Shown here in pieces: positions 25,001 to 33,400 of a DNA stretch of 64,000 bases (position 1 is its first letter; every line of letters begins with the position of its first letter). The position numbers and the translations under genes were made by a program. This DNA is from Amyelois transitella (Eukaryota; Arthropoda; Insecta; Lepidoptera; Pyralidae), in contig NC_083506.1 in NCBI RefSeq assembly GCF_032362555.1, forward strand, positions 13,728,501 to 13,792,500. Direction: 5' to 3'. The notes beneath the pieces are model-generated. The model saw only the letters and a program-made list of their open reading frames with translations. It was not told the origin of the DNA and ran no database searches.

Positions 25001-26136
25001 AGACACACTGCCAGCAGTAGAATCAAGCGCAGAAGATACGTCATACAGCGCGAGCGGACGCGGCCGCCTGCAAGCGAGCGCGCGCGGCGAGCACGAGCGG
25101 GGCGCGCGCGGCGGCCGGGCGCGGCGCCGCAGGGAGCAGGGCCGCCACGCCGCGCCGCCCGGGGGAAGCGTCAGGTAATTAATTACACATTCTATTTACC
25201 CTTGCCAATTGTATCACGTCAACGAGCTAGTCCTTGAAATGTTACTCTCCGTAAGCATTCAATAACCTCGGCTGCCTTTGGACCGGAAGCTAAATGTTTA
25301 ATTCGAGGCGGCGCAGACACGCCCGCCGGACCCTTGTCACCGAGAGCGCGGCCCGCACTCGGGGCCGCTTGATTGGTGTCGTGCGTGACTCGGGAGCCAA
25401 TGGTCCACCACGTTGCGTGCTGCATCATCGGCCATTCTAACGAATAAGACTCTTAAATAAATACTAACATTTCTGCTATACGGCTAATCAAAGAATCTAG
25501 GAAATTCTCCTCATCAACATCTGCAGTATCGAAATAAGTTCGGTTTTTATATCTATCTTCATGATGTTACTTGTTACTTAAACTTAAAATGTATGTTATG
25601 TTATAAACACCTTCTCTTTTCTTTTGATCAAAGCCATCGTTTTTAAATTGGATCAAATTTCGGTAAAAAATAGTGAATAACAAACATAGCGTCCCGGCCT
25701 TCCCCAGCATGGCTTCCGCGCTTGTGACTGACTAAATCACGGAGCTATAATGTAAAATCCTCTCGCTGACTAACAATAGACGCACAACGACAGCACAACC
25801 ATATAATTATCCCCCATCACTGTAATCCTAGTTCTACGAAACAAACATTGGAGAAAGTAATGAAAACTCGTAACTTTTTGCATGGAGAGTTTTTGTTAGC
25901 GATCTCCCGCTTGATGCGAGCGCATGAAAGCGGTAAGCAGGAACGACGTGTGCCGTCGCGCGCTCCGTCTCACTCGGTCAACTGTACACCTCGCTCCCGC
26001 ATGCTGAACGGCATCCTGGCAGAATGTAGCTGAGCTGATCCACTTAGTTTCAAATTGTGTGATGAAAGGTAGCTGATGTGAGCCGTGTTGCAGGTACTTC
26101 TCCACGACGGCGCTGCGGTCGCGGGACCCGCTGTGA
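248..26136 (+). CDS. Dscam-like cell adhesion molecule, 5'-partial, 32 exons
   Basis: Single-pass neuronal-type adhesion receptor of the Dscam family, missing its 5' exons. Exons by my splice model: 248-388, 705-819, 1026-1242, 1484-1691, 5239-5389, 5667-5818, 5902-5992, 6313-6494, 6699-6844, 6922-7057, 7134-7253, 7332-7541, 7775-7922, 8187-8335, 8649-8844, 8941-9089, 9221-9291, 9375-9636, 9719-9862, 10478-10651, 10855-10984, 13349-13692, 13800-13988, 14070-14267, 14655-14827, 15161-15269, 15457-15615, 15904-16044, 16456-16629, 24826-24924, 25003-25174, 26094-26136. All have AG acceptors and GT donors, and phases chain to 1,697 codons including the stop. Domain order Ig(2-9)-FN3(4)-Ig10-FN3(2)-TM-tail is diagnostic of Dscam and excludes Sidekick or Turtle. 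No duplicated Ig2, Ig3 or Ig7 cassettes are seen, so this is probably a non-Dscam1 paralogue. Exons are strongly GC-rich. Least certain junctions: the 5992 donor, the 16044 donor and any missed exon in 16630-24825. Confidence 0.88.
2700..2756. repeat. Perfect short-loop inverted repeat plus adjacent palindrome in intron
   Basis: Arms 2700-2717 and 2721-2738 are exact reverse complements (18 bp) around a 3-base loop (tat). Immediately after it, 2741-2756 is a perfect 16-bp palindrome (acgaggta/tacctcgt). Both lie in the Dscam-like intron 1692-5238. The rest of 1692-3974 is AT-rich intron in which I see no coding exon. Confidence 0.85.
3975..4390 (+). mobile_element. Probable SINE-like interspersed repeat in intron
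   Basis: The stretch beginning near 3978 (agcgtcgatggtcgaatcgg) has a tRNA-like pol III layout, with a B-box-like ggatcaaattcc about 50 bases downstream, followed by a body that is less AT-rich than the surrounding intron. This suggests a tRNA-derived short interspersed element. No target-site duplication was identified and the right-hand limit is approximate; it could also be the 3' end of another repeat. Confidence 0.35.
4901..5145 (-). mobile_element. tRNA-derived SINE, copy 1
   Basis: Read on the - strand, the element begins at 5145 with a tRNA-like head containing an A box (TGGCTCAGCGG) and a B box (GGTTCGAATCC), then about 170 bases of unrelated body and an AT-rich tail ending in TATATTTATT. 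Two further copies at 24520-24771 and 31767-32017 share head, body and tail, which defines it as a dispersed family rather than a tRNA gene. Pol III transcription from the internal boxes is the expected mode. Confidence 0.8.
5239..8335 (+). CDS. Dscam-like exons encoding Ig5 to Ig9
   Basis: Ten exons, two per Ig domain. Ig5: 5239-5389 and 5667-5818 ([25 protein letters not shown]). Ig6: 5902-5992 and 6313-6494 ([23 protein letters not shown]). Ig7: 6699-6844 and 6922-7057 ([23 protein letters not shown]). Ig8: 7134-7253 and 7332-7541 ([24 protein letters not shown]). Ig9: 7775-7922 and 8187-8335 ([26 protein letters not shown]). Each pair supplies the two disulfide cysteines and core tryptophan of an Ig fold. 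The 5992 donor is preferred over 6003 because it keeps frame and restores the expected spacing from YPI to the Ig6 tryptophan. Exon 6313-6494 is extremely GC-rich, in sharp contrast with its flanking introns. Confidence 0.86.
8649..13692 (+). CDS. Dscam-like exons encoding FN3-1 to FN3-4 and start of Ig10
   Basis: Eight exons covering four fibronectin type III repeats, two exons each: FN3-1 (8649-8844, 8941-9089), FN3-2 (9221-9291, 9375-9636), FN3-3 (9719-9862, 10478-10651) and FN3-4 (10855-10984, first part of 13349-13692). Visible FN3 hallmarks are the B-strand tryptophan ([30 protein letters not shown]) and the F-strand tyrosine with following residues ([48 protein letters not shown]). The rest of exon 13349-13692 begins Ig10 ([15 protein letters not shown]). 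A 2.4-kb intron loaded with transposon fragments (10985-13348) separates the halves of FN3-4. The 8941 acceptor is a CAG-CAG tandem that can add or skip one codon. Confidence 0.86.
10165..10231. repeat. Perfect 31-bp inverted repeat with 5-base loop
   Basis: Arms 10165-10195 and 10201-10231 are exact reverse complements around the loop atgta. It lies in the Dscam-like intron between the two FN3-3 exons. The unspliced RNA could fold into a 31-bp hairpin. There is no coding potential. Confidence 0.9.
11060..11345. mobile_element. Interspersed repeat fragment (ctagctgtgcc type)
   Basis: The block opens with ctagctgtgcctgcgactt and closes with ataatattagtatagat. The same opening and closing modules appear at 19111-19815, so they mark the ends of one dispersed family; a related end lies near 24300-24362. 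The family class is not asserted. The intervening sequence is AT-rich and non-coding. Confidence 0.6.
11455..12090 (-). pseudogene. Non-LTR retrotransposon fragment, C-terminal RT region
   Basis: On the - strand an open stretch (12026 down to 11691) encodes residues typical of the region after the reverse-transcriptase palm in jockey-like LINEs: [20 protein letters not shown] followed by [19 protein letters not shown]. There is no N-terminal endonuclease, no palm motif and no complete ORF, so this is a dead 5'-truncated fragment. The GC-rich segment 11455-11690 is probably the rest of its 3' region. It sits in the Dscam-like intron within FN3-4. Confidence 0.7.
12697..12733. repeat. (TATC)n microsatellite
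   Basis: About eight tandem tatc units follow aataaagctttt. This resembles the microsatellite tail found at the 3' end of some LINEs and SINEs. Confidence 0.85.
12890..13200. mobile_element. Repeat module with (CAGA)n tract
   Basis: A tract of about nine caga/gaca units (13050-13087) is followed by a module running through atcgatcac, ccccctgatagttatttt and tgtacagaattgacctctct. The same ordered module recurs in both arms of the large inverted repeat (21900-22044 and 22117-22245). It therefore belongs to a dispersed element that supplied the centre of that structure. Non-coding. Confidence 0.65.
13800..15269 (+). CDS. Dscam-like exons encoding Ig10 (second half), FN3-5 and FN3-6
   Basis: Exon 13800-13988 completes Ig10 with [10 protein letters not shown] and begins FN3-5 ([21 protein letters not shown]). 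Exon 14070-14267 completes FN3-5 ([12 protein letters not shown]). Exons 14655-14827 and 15161-15269 form FN3-6 ([21 protein letters not shown]). An Ig domain placed between the fourth and fifth FN3 repeats is the signature that identifies this as a Dscam-family gene. FN3-6 is unusually alanine, glycine and arginine rich, in line with the extreme GC content of its coding sequence. Confidence 0.86.
15457..15615 (+). CDS. Dscam-like transmembrane exon
   Basis: The exon encodes a short juxtamembrane segment with a glycine-rich run followed by an alanine/leucine helix of about 18-20 residues ([17 protein letters not shown]). No charged residue interrupts this helix, and the next exon opens with a basic cluster (ARRRQ), as expected at the cytoplasmic face of a type I membrane protein. 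This places all upstream Ig and FN3 domains outside the cell. A single TM exon is visible, with no alternative copy nearby. Confidence 0.85.
15904..26136 (+). CDS. Dscam-like cytoplasmic-tail exons and stop codon
   Basis: Five exons: 15904-16044, 16456-16629, 24826-24924, 25003-25174 and 26094-26136. The second carries ISPYATFSM, a cytoplasmic motif familiar from insect Dscam proteins; the third carries a serine-rich SDSESSGSP segment followed by YRLPAAHL; the fourth is arginine/glycine rich. The protein ends in RSRDPL before TGA at 26134-26136. Exon 15904-16044 is chosen because the donor gtaatt keeps phase into ISPYATFSM. If that donor is skipped, the frame stops at TAA 16071-16073 and gives a short-tailed form. 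An 8.2-kb intron (16630-24825) could hide further tail exons, although phase already matches across it. Confidence 0.78.
16135..16250. mobile_element. Interspersed repeat fragment with (ATGT)n
   Basis: A short atgtatgtatgt tract precedes a segment running ctgaatgtggtctttcag to ggtatacgattacgtgat. The segment is recognisably the same repeat as 32175-32275, which carries its atgt tract on the other side. Short and non-coding, lying in the intron after the first cytoplasmic exon. Confidence 0.5.
16630..18665. other. Intronic sequence without a recognised feature
   Basis: First part of the 8.2-kb intron splitting the Dscam-like cytoplasmic tail. It is mostly AT-rich, with some GC-richer patches near 17020-17110, 17470-17600 and 18080-18230. 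I see no exon with matching phase, no RNA gene and no transposon ORF here. Confidence 0.5.
18666..19095 (-). mobile_element. Probable LINE 3' end fragment
   Basis: The segment opens with an AT-rich run (attatttatttatttaaac) followed by a block ending in a more complex region (18960-19095). This is the pattern of a reversed LINE 3' end. No ORF with recognisable motifs survives, so assignment is tentative. Confidence 0.35.
19111..19815. mobile_element. Interspersed repeat (ctagctgtgcc type), longer copy
   Basis: It begins with ctagctgtgcccgcgacttc and ends with ataatattagtatagataa, the same end modules as 11060-11345, with a longer internal sequence. It abuts the left arm of the large inverted repeat. 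Non-coding. Confidence 0.6.
19816..23692. repeat. Large inverted repeat of retroelement-derived sequence
   Basis: The left arm (19816-22044) and right arm (22117-23692) are imperfect reverse complements around a ~72-bp AT-rich spacer (22045-22116). Both arms encode, in opposite directions, the same C-terminal retroelement protein segment ([50 protein letters not shown]). This is followed by the same 3' non-coding region and the GACAGACAAAAATTTT and TGTACAGAATTGACC modules nearest the spacer. The left arm is longer because of the insertion at 20131-20783, and has lost about 33 bp of coding sequence relative to the right arm. The type of element that made the arms is not identified; each arm looks decayed. 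Confidence 0.85.
20121..20783 (+). mobile_element. LINE 3' fragment inserted in the left arm of the inverted repeat
   Basis: An open frame from 20181 to 20750 encodes the C-terminal part of a LINE reverse-transcriptase protein ([48 protein letters not shown]). The segment ends in a (TATG)n tail at 20755-20774. Direct repeats tagttatcgg at 20121-20130 and 20774-20783 look like the target-site duplication. The right arm of the surrounding inverted repeat lacks this block, so it inserted after the arms formed. It is 5'-truncated: endonuclease and RT palm are absent. Confidence 0.75.
23936..24255 (+). repeat. Third partial copy of the inverted-repeat arm sequence
   Basis: The stretch from gcatattatgacgcttgc through ttcagcttgatgggaatg matches 21315-21615 of the left arm, with small changes and an insertion of atcatcatcatcttcatttt near 23970. 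It is followed at 24290-24362 by a fragment ending ggagtcgcgggggaaagcta, related to the ctagctgtgcc repeat end. Non-coding. Confidence 0.65.
24520..24771 (-). mobile_element. tRNA-derived SINE, copy 2
   Basis: Same family and orientation as 4901-5145: tRNA-like head at the right (A box TGGCTCAGCGG, B box GGTTCGAATC), common body, and an AT-rich (aaat)n tail at the left. It ends about 55 bases upstream of the Dscam-like exon at 24826, close to where the branch point and polypyrimidine tract would lie. Confidence 0.8.
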
Positions 26137-26253
26137 GCGACACTCTGTAAATATTGAAACCGTTGTACAAAAGTTATAATGTATGATAAAGTTTACTTGT
26201 TGTAAATTATTTTATTTCTGTTCTCTTAAACAGAGATAACATATGTTGTTGAT

Positions 26254-26259
26254 AATAAA
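26254..26259 (+). promoter_or_regulatory. Poly(A) signal of the Dscam-like gene
   Basis: An AATAAA hexamer lies about 120 bases after the stop codon in an AT-rich stretch followed by a T-rich tract. It is the first canonical signal downstream and gives a short 3' UTR. Cleavage is not visible from sequence, so the site is inferred. Confidence 0.55.
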
Positions 26260-26279
26260 CACGTCTTTTCTACCGAGTC

Positions 26280-29200
26280 TAAGTATAGTTACTTTTTGTT
26301 ATAATAACATAAAAAATCGGTAATTGCCGATTGAACCTTAAATGTATGTATATACTTAGAGAATTGTTACCGAAACTTTAAGATATGCTGTCCGACCCGA
26401 CTGAGCTAATCTTATTTAATAAATAATCCAGTTTTTACCCGTCATTTTATTACTCTCCTGGGACGAGGCACTGTTTCGCAGCGTCTAAAACTTTGAGGCT
26501 CCAATGACACAACTTTTTTATTATTTACAAGCTTGAAAATTTTCAAGATTAGTAGAGTCTGCGGCGCTATTTTAATAATAATCAGACCATAAATATGCAA
26601 ACGAGAATGCACCGCTGTTTCTTAGATATAGTTGAGACATTTGTAGAATCACTCGACTTGTTCGGAGGCCGTGCTGCAGCGACCTGCGAGCGCCGCCGCG
26701 CGACTGCTTGCCATTTGATTAAGCGATTCAGTCGCTGCGAGCGGGCGCGCGGATCCGGGAATCACGAAATAAGGAATCCGGAAATGCTGATGGTAACATT
26801 ACACATCTTATACAGGTAAAATATAGTAGTACTACGTAAATTATGAGAGTTTTTTAATTTTAAAGAAATACCTAATAATTATAGATCATCTTCTTAAATG
26901 ACAGAAAAGTAGAAAATAAAAATCTTATTATAATATGCAAAGGAATAATAAGTATAATAAGCAAAGGAAGGCAGCGCGCGTAACTCCGTAGGTACATTTG
27001 GAATTCGTTCAATGAGTCGAATGGCGCGGCCCGAGTACGTCGCATTGCTGCGGCGCCGCGCCCGCCGCGTCATTCCATCTCTACCTTGCACCGATTTATA
27101 TCTTCACAGTATTCAAACATCTTCCTTGGATGTTGACTAATTAAATAGTGGAAAGTGGAAATATTATGGTTTCTGCCTACCCCTCCGGAAAACAGAAGTT
27201 ATCATAGTGACGTGTACGTGAACTTGCGAACTCTGTACTAAAAACCTTATACACACATGATATTGCGTCTTTATCTCGTACAGACTAGACAGATCAAACT
27301 GCCTCGCTTTATGCCACAAATGTAAGCTAGATAACTTAATACATAGAATACAGATTTAGATACCGACAGGTGACTTGCCAAAATTAACAAAAGAACTTAT
27401 TATTTACATAATAGTATTTTGTTCTGTTGCTTTTTATGTAAGAGGCTGAAGTGGGCCTCCAATTTCGGCGAGCGGATGAATTCCCTTAATCAAGTATCTA
27501 ATGAAGTTGATCGGCCGGGGAGCGCTCCCTTCAACTTTAAACGCTGTTAAGGATTGTTCATTCCCCTTCCCCGTTCCTCCCTCTCCCGACGCCCTATTAA
27601 GCTACGCTAGCTAAGAATTTACTGAAAAAATATATTTTAGGTATAAGTATCTATTGAATGTTAAAAATTGAGTGTGAATTATATAATAGCCTTTGTTAAT
27701 GGAACAACTTACCTTACAAGAACATGTTTAATAGTATCATAAAAATTTTGCTCAACCAGAATTTCGACAACTTATCGTGGTTTGGTTGTCTTCGTAGTGA
27801 TATATTCTGGTGCAACCTACTGCTAATTAACTTACTATACTTAACATCACCGACCACTTAGTGGAATACGACTTACATAAACTATGTTTAGCAGCAGAGG
27901 TGGTGTCGCAGTTTCCCGCGCAGTGAGCCCGAGTGCTCCCACAACCCACATCCTAACTGACTGCGAGTTTCCCAGAAGCGGGCTGTGAACAGATTCCTCG
28001 CAGACGACGCAATACGTTATTATTATTAATTGAAAATAATATTCAATCTATTAACAGGGGGTATGTACTACTCAAGCGAATCAAGTTATAAATTAATGGC
28101 AGTTTCAGTTTATTTATTTCTAAGTCTGTTTTGCAAAGTACAAGTGTATCGAATATCAGACAGACGGGACAATTTATGTTTTTTCTTCTACGACTATACT
28201 TCTAACAAATGTCCGATGCCCGTTTTGTATAAAACACTTTAATTAAAATTAATTTAGTGAATCTGTCCATTAACATAAGTATACTCATTTAATTACTGGT
28301 AATACACTGCCCGTAGCAGATCTGTTACGGCATGTAAATCATGTAAGAGCGCCGTCATCAGCCGGATCACGGCGGACCGCGCCTGAGCGGCTTACGACAA
28401 TTTATGTTTGTTATTTTAATAACGGCTCCTAGCCTTCCTTTCCTACGAATAAATCTCAGTTGTTGTGTTGGTCACGTGATGCGACCCTCAGGACATGATA
28501 ACATCCTAGTTCCTACTGATAATATTATATAAATACGAAAGTTTGTAAGGTCTGATGTGTGTGTGAATTCCTTTTTCACGCAAAAAGTACTGAACGGATT
28601 TTGATGAAACTTAGCACACAGGTACTGTTATAACATGTAGGGTACTTTTTATCCCAAAATTCTTACAGGAGTGAAACCCGGGCCACAGTTAGTTGTAAAT
28701 AATAATAATAAATTGTCATAGTATCAGGAGGGTGGATTTTACAAGTTGTTTTGATGAGTTCAGAAATATACACGAAATGTAAAATCTCTGAAATCTGTTA
28801 TTTCCTGGATTGAAAAGATAATTTTATTTCGAAATCAATCGAAAATTGATAGATTTGAATCGCATAAGAACCTCTAGCGCACGCTGTGTTGACTTGCTTT
28901 GAAGCCTCTCTCTCGGCCACAGACGAGCTTGTCCAATTAGCGGTCGAGAGCTTCGAGAGCCGGCACTCGGCGGGAGACGCGGGTGGAGGCGGTGCGAGCC
29001 ACACCAGACGATCTTGATGTAGCGATTCGCGAATAGCGCACTATCTACCTCGATCTGTGTCAATGGTCGGGGAGCCAGCCACATAGATGTGAACAAATAC
29101 CAGTTCACTCGTTTGTATGACAACTAAGCATGTCCAGTTTTTTCTACGTACTGGTCCCAGGGCGAAATTAAGAAAAGAATCACTTAATTTGCCCACATTT

Positions 29201-30380
29201 TATAGAAATTTTACTAATACAGTTCAATACAGCCCTAAAAATACAGTTTTATGTTTCAGTTATTGATTTATCTGTTTCGAAGAGGTCCGAGAGACACCAG
29301 TTTTGCGCACAAGGTATATAGGTCCAAAGCTCACTAGTCTATCTTGCAACCTTAAATCAAATACACCGTATATAAAGGATTACAGTAAACAAGATCCGTG
29401 GAGCCGAAACAGACGAACGCAGTCTCGGCGTTATCATTTCCCGACGCGGAGCTGTAGGCTGCTTGAGTCGGCACCCGTTTGTCTTTTCTCTCTTTCAAGT
29501 GAAACCAGTGCGTAATAATCAATGTTTTCAGTTTTCGTTCTCGCAAAACCGAGTAAAACAGGGATGGTCAGCTTTCTTCGGGGTAAAGGACAATTTCACA
29601 TACAGTTAGATTTTCCACGTAACATTATCTGCATAAACTACTCAATAAAAATGTGGTGGATGCAGGTCTACTTTATTATTATATGTAAGTCATAGAAATC
29701 AACGTGTAACCATAAGATATACTTATTATTACATTTTTATTTTAAAAAGAATCTTAAAATTAAGCCATTTAGTCTACAAGTAAACAACCTGTAAAATAAA
29801 ACATTATCATATGACTCTGATTATAATAAATACAGTTTACTTACAAGTGGTATACAAATGAAAGATTTAATTTAAAACGCCAAGTTTATAAATACGAATT
29901 TCACATTTAAATCGAATGAATTCTTAATAACACTCTTATTAAAACAAGCGACATTTCCGAAATATAAATTTAAATGCAGGTGAATGTTTCATTGAGTATG
30001 AAGCGACATCAGGAACCGTTTGTAGAATTCTCTAAACAAAAGCAATGAATGTAAATTAATGAGGAGTGGACGTCGCGAGATAATGAATGAAATCATATTC
30101 GTGATGAATTCAGACGGAGGCGGCGAGATAAATTGAATTCTTGCCGGCTCGTTATTAGCGTCCACCGCGCCGCCCCGCGCGCCGCTGCGGCCGCTGACGT
30201 ATCCTTTGTATCACTCTCTCTGAATTTAATTTAGCGTTTACGAGCTTTGTCTCAGAATAAGGTACTAAGGGAAATTACAACATTGCACTAAAGATATTTC
30301 AATCAATTCTGTTTAACAATCACTTATCGTTATCGTTTAACAAAACTTTCAAACTAAATGTTGAAGAAGAATTATTATTG
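26280..30380. other. Intergenic region between convergent genes
   Basis: No gene with recognisable protein motifs is seen on either strand. Contents: AT-rich sequence with GC-rich islands near 26690-26760, 27030-27070 and 28900-29010; a fragment gcctacccctccgg at 27176-27190 that matches the 3' end of the LINE at 20121-20783; and an interspersed repeat at 28525-28690. Short open frames here have no supporting homology or splice context. Confidence 0.5.
28525..28695. mobile_element. Interspersed repeat fragment
   Basis: The block gataatattatataaatacg ... ggattttgatgaaactt ... ctttttatcccaaaattctt resembles a widespread lepidopteran repeat whose core includes a 'gattttgatgaaac' box and a 'ttttatccc' box; the same boxes occur in the inverted-repeat arms near 21825 and 22285. 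Non-coding, class not asserted. Confidence 0.5.
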
Positions 30381-30386
30381 AAGCTA

Positions 30387-30392
30387 TTTATT
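30387..30392 (-). promoter_or_regulatory. Poly(A) signal of the odorant receptor gene
   Basis: AATAAA on the - strand, about 40 bases downstream of the receptor stop codon (TAA at 30431-30433). Usage is inferred from position only. Confidence 0.55.
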
Positions 30393-30430
30393 TCATAAGA
30401 CATTTAGACAAAGTTTAAGGTTTTACGATT

Positions 30431-33400
30431 TTACTTTGTTTGTCGTAGCACAGCGTAGAACGTGTATGACGACTTCAAGATCTGAAAACATACAAGATTT
30501 CTCTTAAAAACATATTTCTAAACAGCTGCCGGCTTTTATATATTTTTTCAGTTTTATAGCCTAAATAAAAAGCAGAAGAGATAGTGGTCATACCTTGAGG
30601 AAGGTGTCGAGCGAGAGCGGGATGATGAGGCCGGCGGCGGGGCGCAGCGGCCGCTTGGCGCGCTCCATGGCCACCAGCAGCGCGCGCCGGAACCGCGGCC
30701 CCGCGCGCAGCCACTGCATCGAGTACATCGACTGCAGCAGGCGGTCGCTCTGGCAACATGCGGGGCTTGCCCATCAAACTCTTCTAGATACTTTTAACTC
30801 AATAATCATATGAATCCTTACTGGATTCATTGGCCAATATTTGTGTCGCGCTCACCTCCACCTGCACCTCGTTGCCGTAGAAGCAGTACAGCAGCAGCTC
30901 GGTGAGGATGCACGTGATGAACAGCGTCATCGACGCGAACTCCACGCTAAACACGCTCAGCTAAAACACATGTAGTATAGAGTTGCTGTGTTTCAAACCT
31001 TCTAAAACCGTTGACGTATATTAAGATTTACAAGATTACGACAAAACCCTGTCACTTAGTGATGACCACCAATTTACATTCTCATGGGACATCTTTATAT
31101 TTATAGGGATCGCCTTAATTGGTAAAATAGATGAAGTACTTACACTAACGAGTTTATAGGCCGCCATGCACAGGATCCAGCCGCCGATGGCGAACTGCAC
31201 GAGGATGGCGGTACCGAAGATGTCTTGCAGCAGGCCCAGCGTCCTGGATCAATCATCATTGCTTATTTTATTATTCTCTCAGCAAATATCATTTGTTAAA
31301 GTTATTTCGTTCATCCTCAGCAAACAAACAAGGAGGTCCATAAAACGTTGATTTGTTTATCATCCAAATAATATGTTCTTATGCGAAAAATTCACATTAT
31401 TCATTCTGGCTTCCAATATCAGTTGCAAGAGAAACTTACGAACGGATACTCGGATACAAATAAATGAAAACAAGACAAACTTAATTAGCTGATAAACCTA
31501 TAAAATGAGCTGAAATGGCGTATTGTTACAATAACTCACTCAGTAATCTTCTTGTAGTGATCCAGGCAGTCCACAAATAACTTGTTCAAAATAAAATCAA
31601 ACTGCTCTCTGTCCTGCGCCTCCCGCGCCGCGCGCTCGGTTAGAGTTTCCAAATTACGCCTGAGGAACACAAACAACCAATGCAACTATTTCACATGTTT
31701 AATTTTAGTAGGTACCCATCTCAATATCAAACTTATTATTCTATTTTTTTTTTTTTTTTTTTTTTTAAATATAAATATATAAATATATACCGGACAAATT
31801 ACACAGATTGAGTTAGCCTCGAAGTAAGTTCGAGACTTGTGTTACGAGATACTAACTCAACGATACTATATTTTATAATAAATACTTATATAGATAAACA
31901 TCCAAGACCCAGGCCAATCAGAGAAAGGTCGTTGCTCATCGTGCCCTGGCCGGGATTCGAACCCGGGACCTCCGGTGTCACAGACAAGCGCACTACCGCT
32001 GCGCCACAGAGGCCGTCAAATCGTAATCTATAGAAAAATCGTTTAGGTACTTTTGATTCAGAACAAACACCATATACACATATAGAGCAAACATACATTC
32101 ATTTGAAATACACAAATCATAATATTATCTTTGACAAAGTAGAAATAAGACTATTTGAATCTCAATTCCATCATAAAGCCAAACAGCTGAACGTGGCCTA
32201 TCAGTCTTTTCAAGACTGTTGGCTCTGTCTACCCCGCAAGGTATATAGACGTGATTATATGTATGTATGTATGTAGAAATAAGACCACCGCCACCTACAA
32301 AAGAATGTACGTTTTTGCCGATCCCACGTAATTATACAGGATGACTTTTAATTCAACTGCATAAATTTAACTGTTAAGTGTACTCATCTAAAGGATATTT
32401 AAAAACGTTAAAAGAAAAATATCGGCTCATATTTCAGAAAGTACGAAAAAAAAAAAAGTATCATAATCCACGATCCTAAATATGTAATATCACCCCGACC
32501 GGTGGAAAAGCGACGCGTAAGATTCAGAGGTCAACGACACAATTCATTCAGCTGAGCGATCTCGACACCTCTGTACTTTACTTGATCTTGATACTAGAAA
32601 AATAATTTATTTATCAGACATTTGTTTACATGTTTAGTTTTAATTTCTTTTTGTAGTATTGGTCTTTAATAAAGCGTGTTTTTGAGGGTTTTTTAAATGT
32701 GAAAATGATGACGTTTAATTTAAATAAAAATAGGCTCAAACGGCTCAGAAGCATGGGTATAGTCTATGTGTAAAAGGATGCAGTTGTTTTAAAAGTCACC
32801 CTGTAGGTAGTATTTTCCGAAATTAAAGGTGGGTACCTTTAATTTCGGAAAATACTACCTTTCGAAAAGATTGGTTCAATAACGCGTAAAAAGATTACAA
32901 ACATGCTTACTTTCGCTTTTTTTGTATTAGTTAATATAGTATTAGCTGATTCCAACTTAGCCCCGATTTTTCAAGATTTTACTGTAATAAATATAGAGCT
33001 AAAACATTCACAACCAAACATTCGCCTGAGCTGTAGAACCCAACCTAAGCTTCCTATCCAGCTTAAATTTGCACAACCTGAGAATGGTGAGTTGTGTCTT
33101 GCACTGGTACAGCACGGTAGCCACGAAGGCGTCCATGGTGGTGTTGGCGATGCCCACCAGCGACGTCACGTAGAACGAGTACGTCAGCACCAGCGAGAAC
33201 CTACACACAACACCACAGCTCATTTATCAAATACTAAAATCAAAACTTATCTCGCAAAAAATGAGTTATACGCCACGCACATTCTGAACAATGTCTTGTC
33301 GTTCATGACACTCAACAAATCTACTAACACGACAGAGTGAGTGCAATCGATCCCGACCCAGAAGGGGAACTCGACGGGCCGCCCGCGCGCGCGGTCCGCG

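Noticed and set aside
26595..26819. Short open frames in the intergenic region 26.3-30.4 kb
   Set aside because: No homology, no splice context, and composition matches surrounding GC islands rather than genes.
32903..33340. + strand open frame overlapping the receptor's fourth and fifth exons
   Set aside because: It overlaps real - strand receptor exons, has no recognised domain and its codons mirror the receptor coding sequence.
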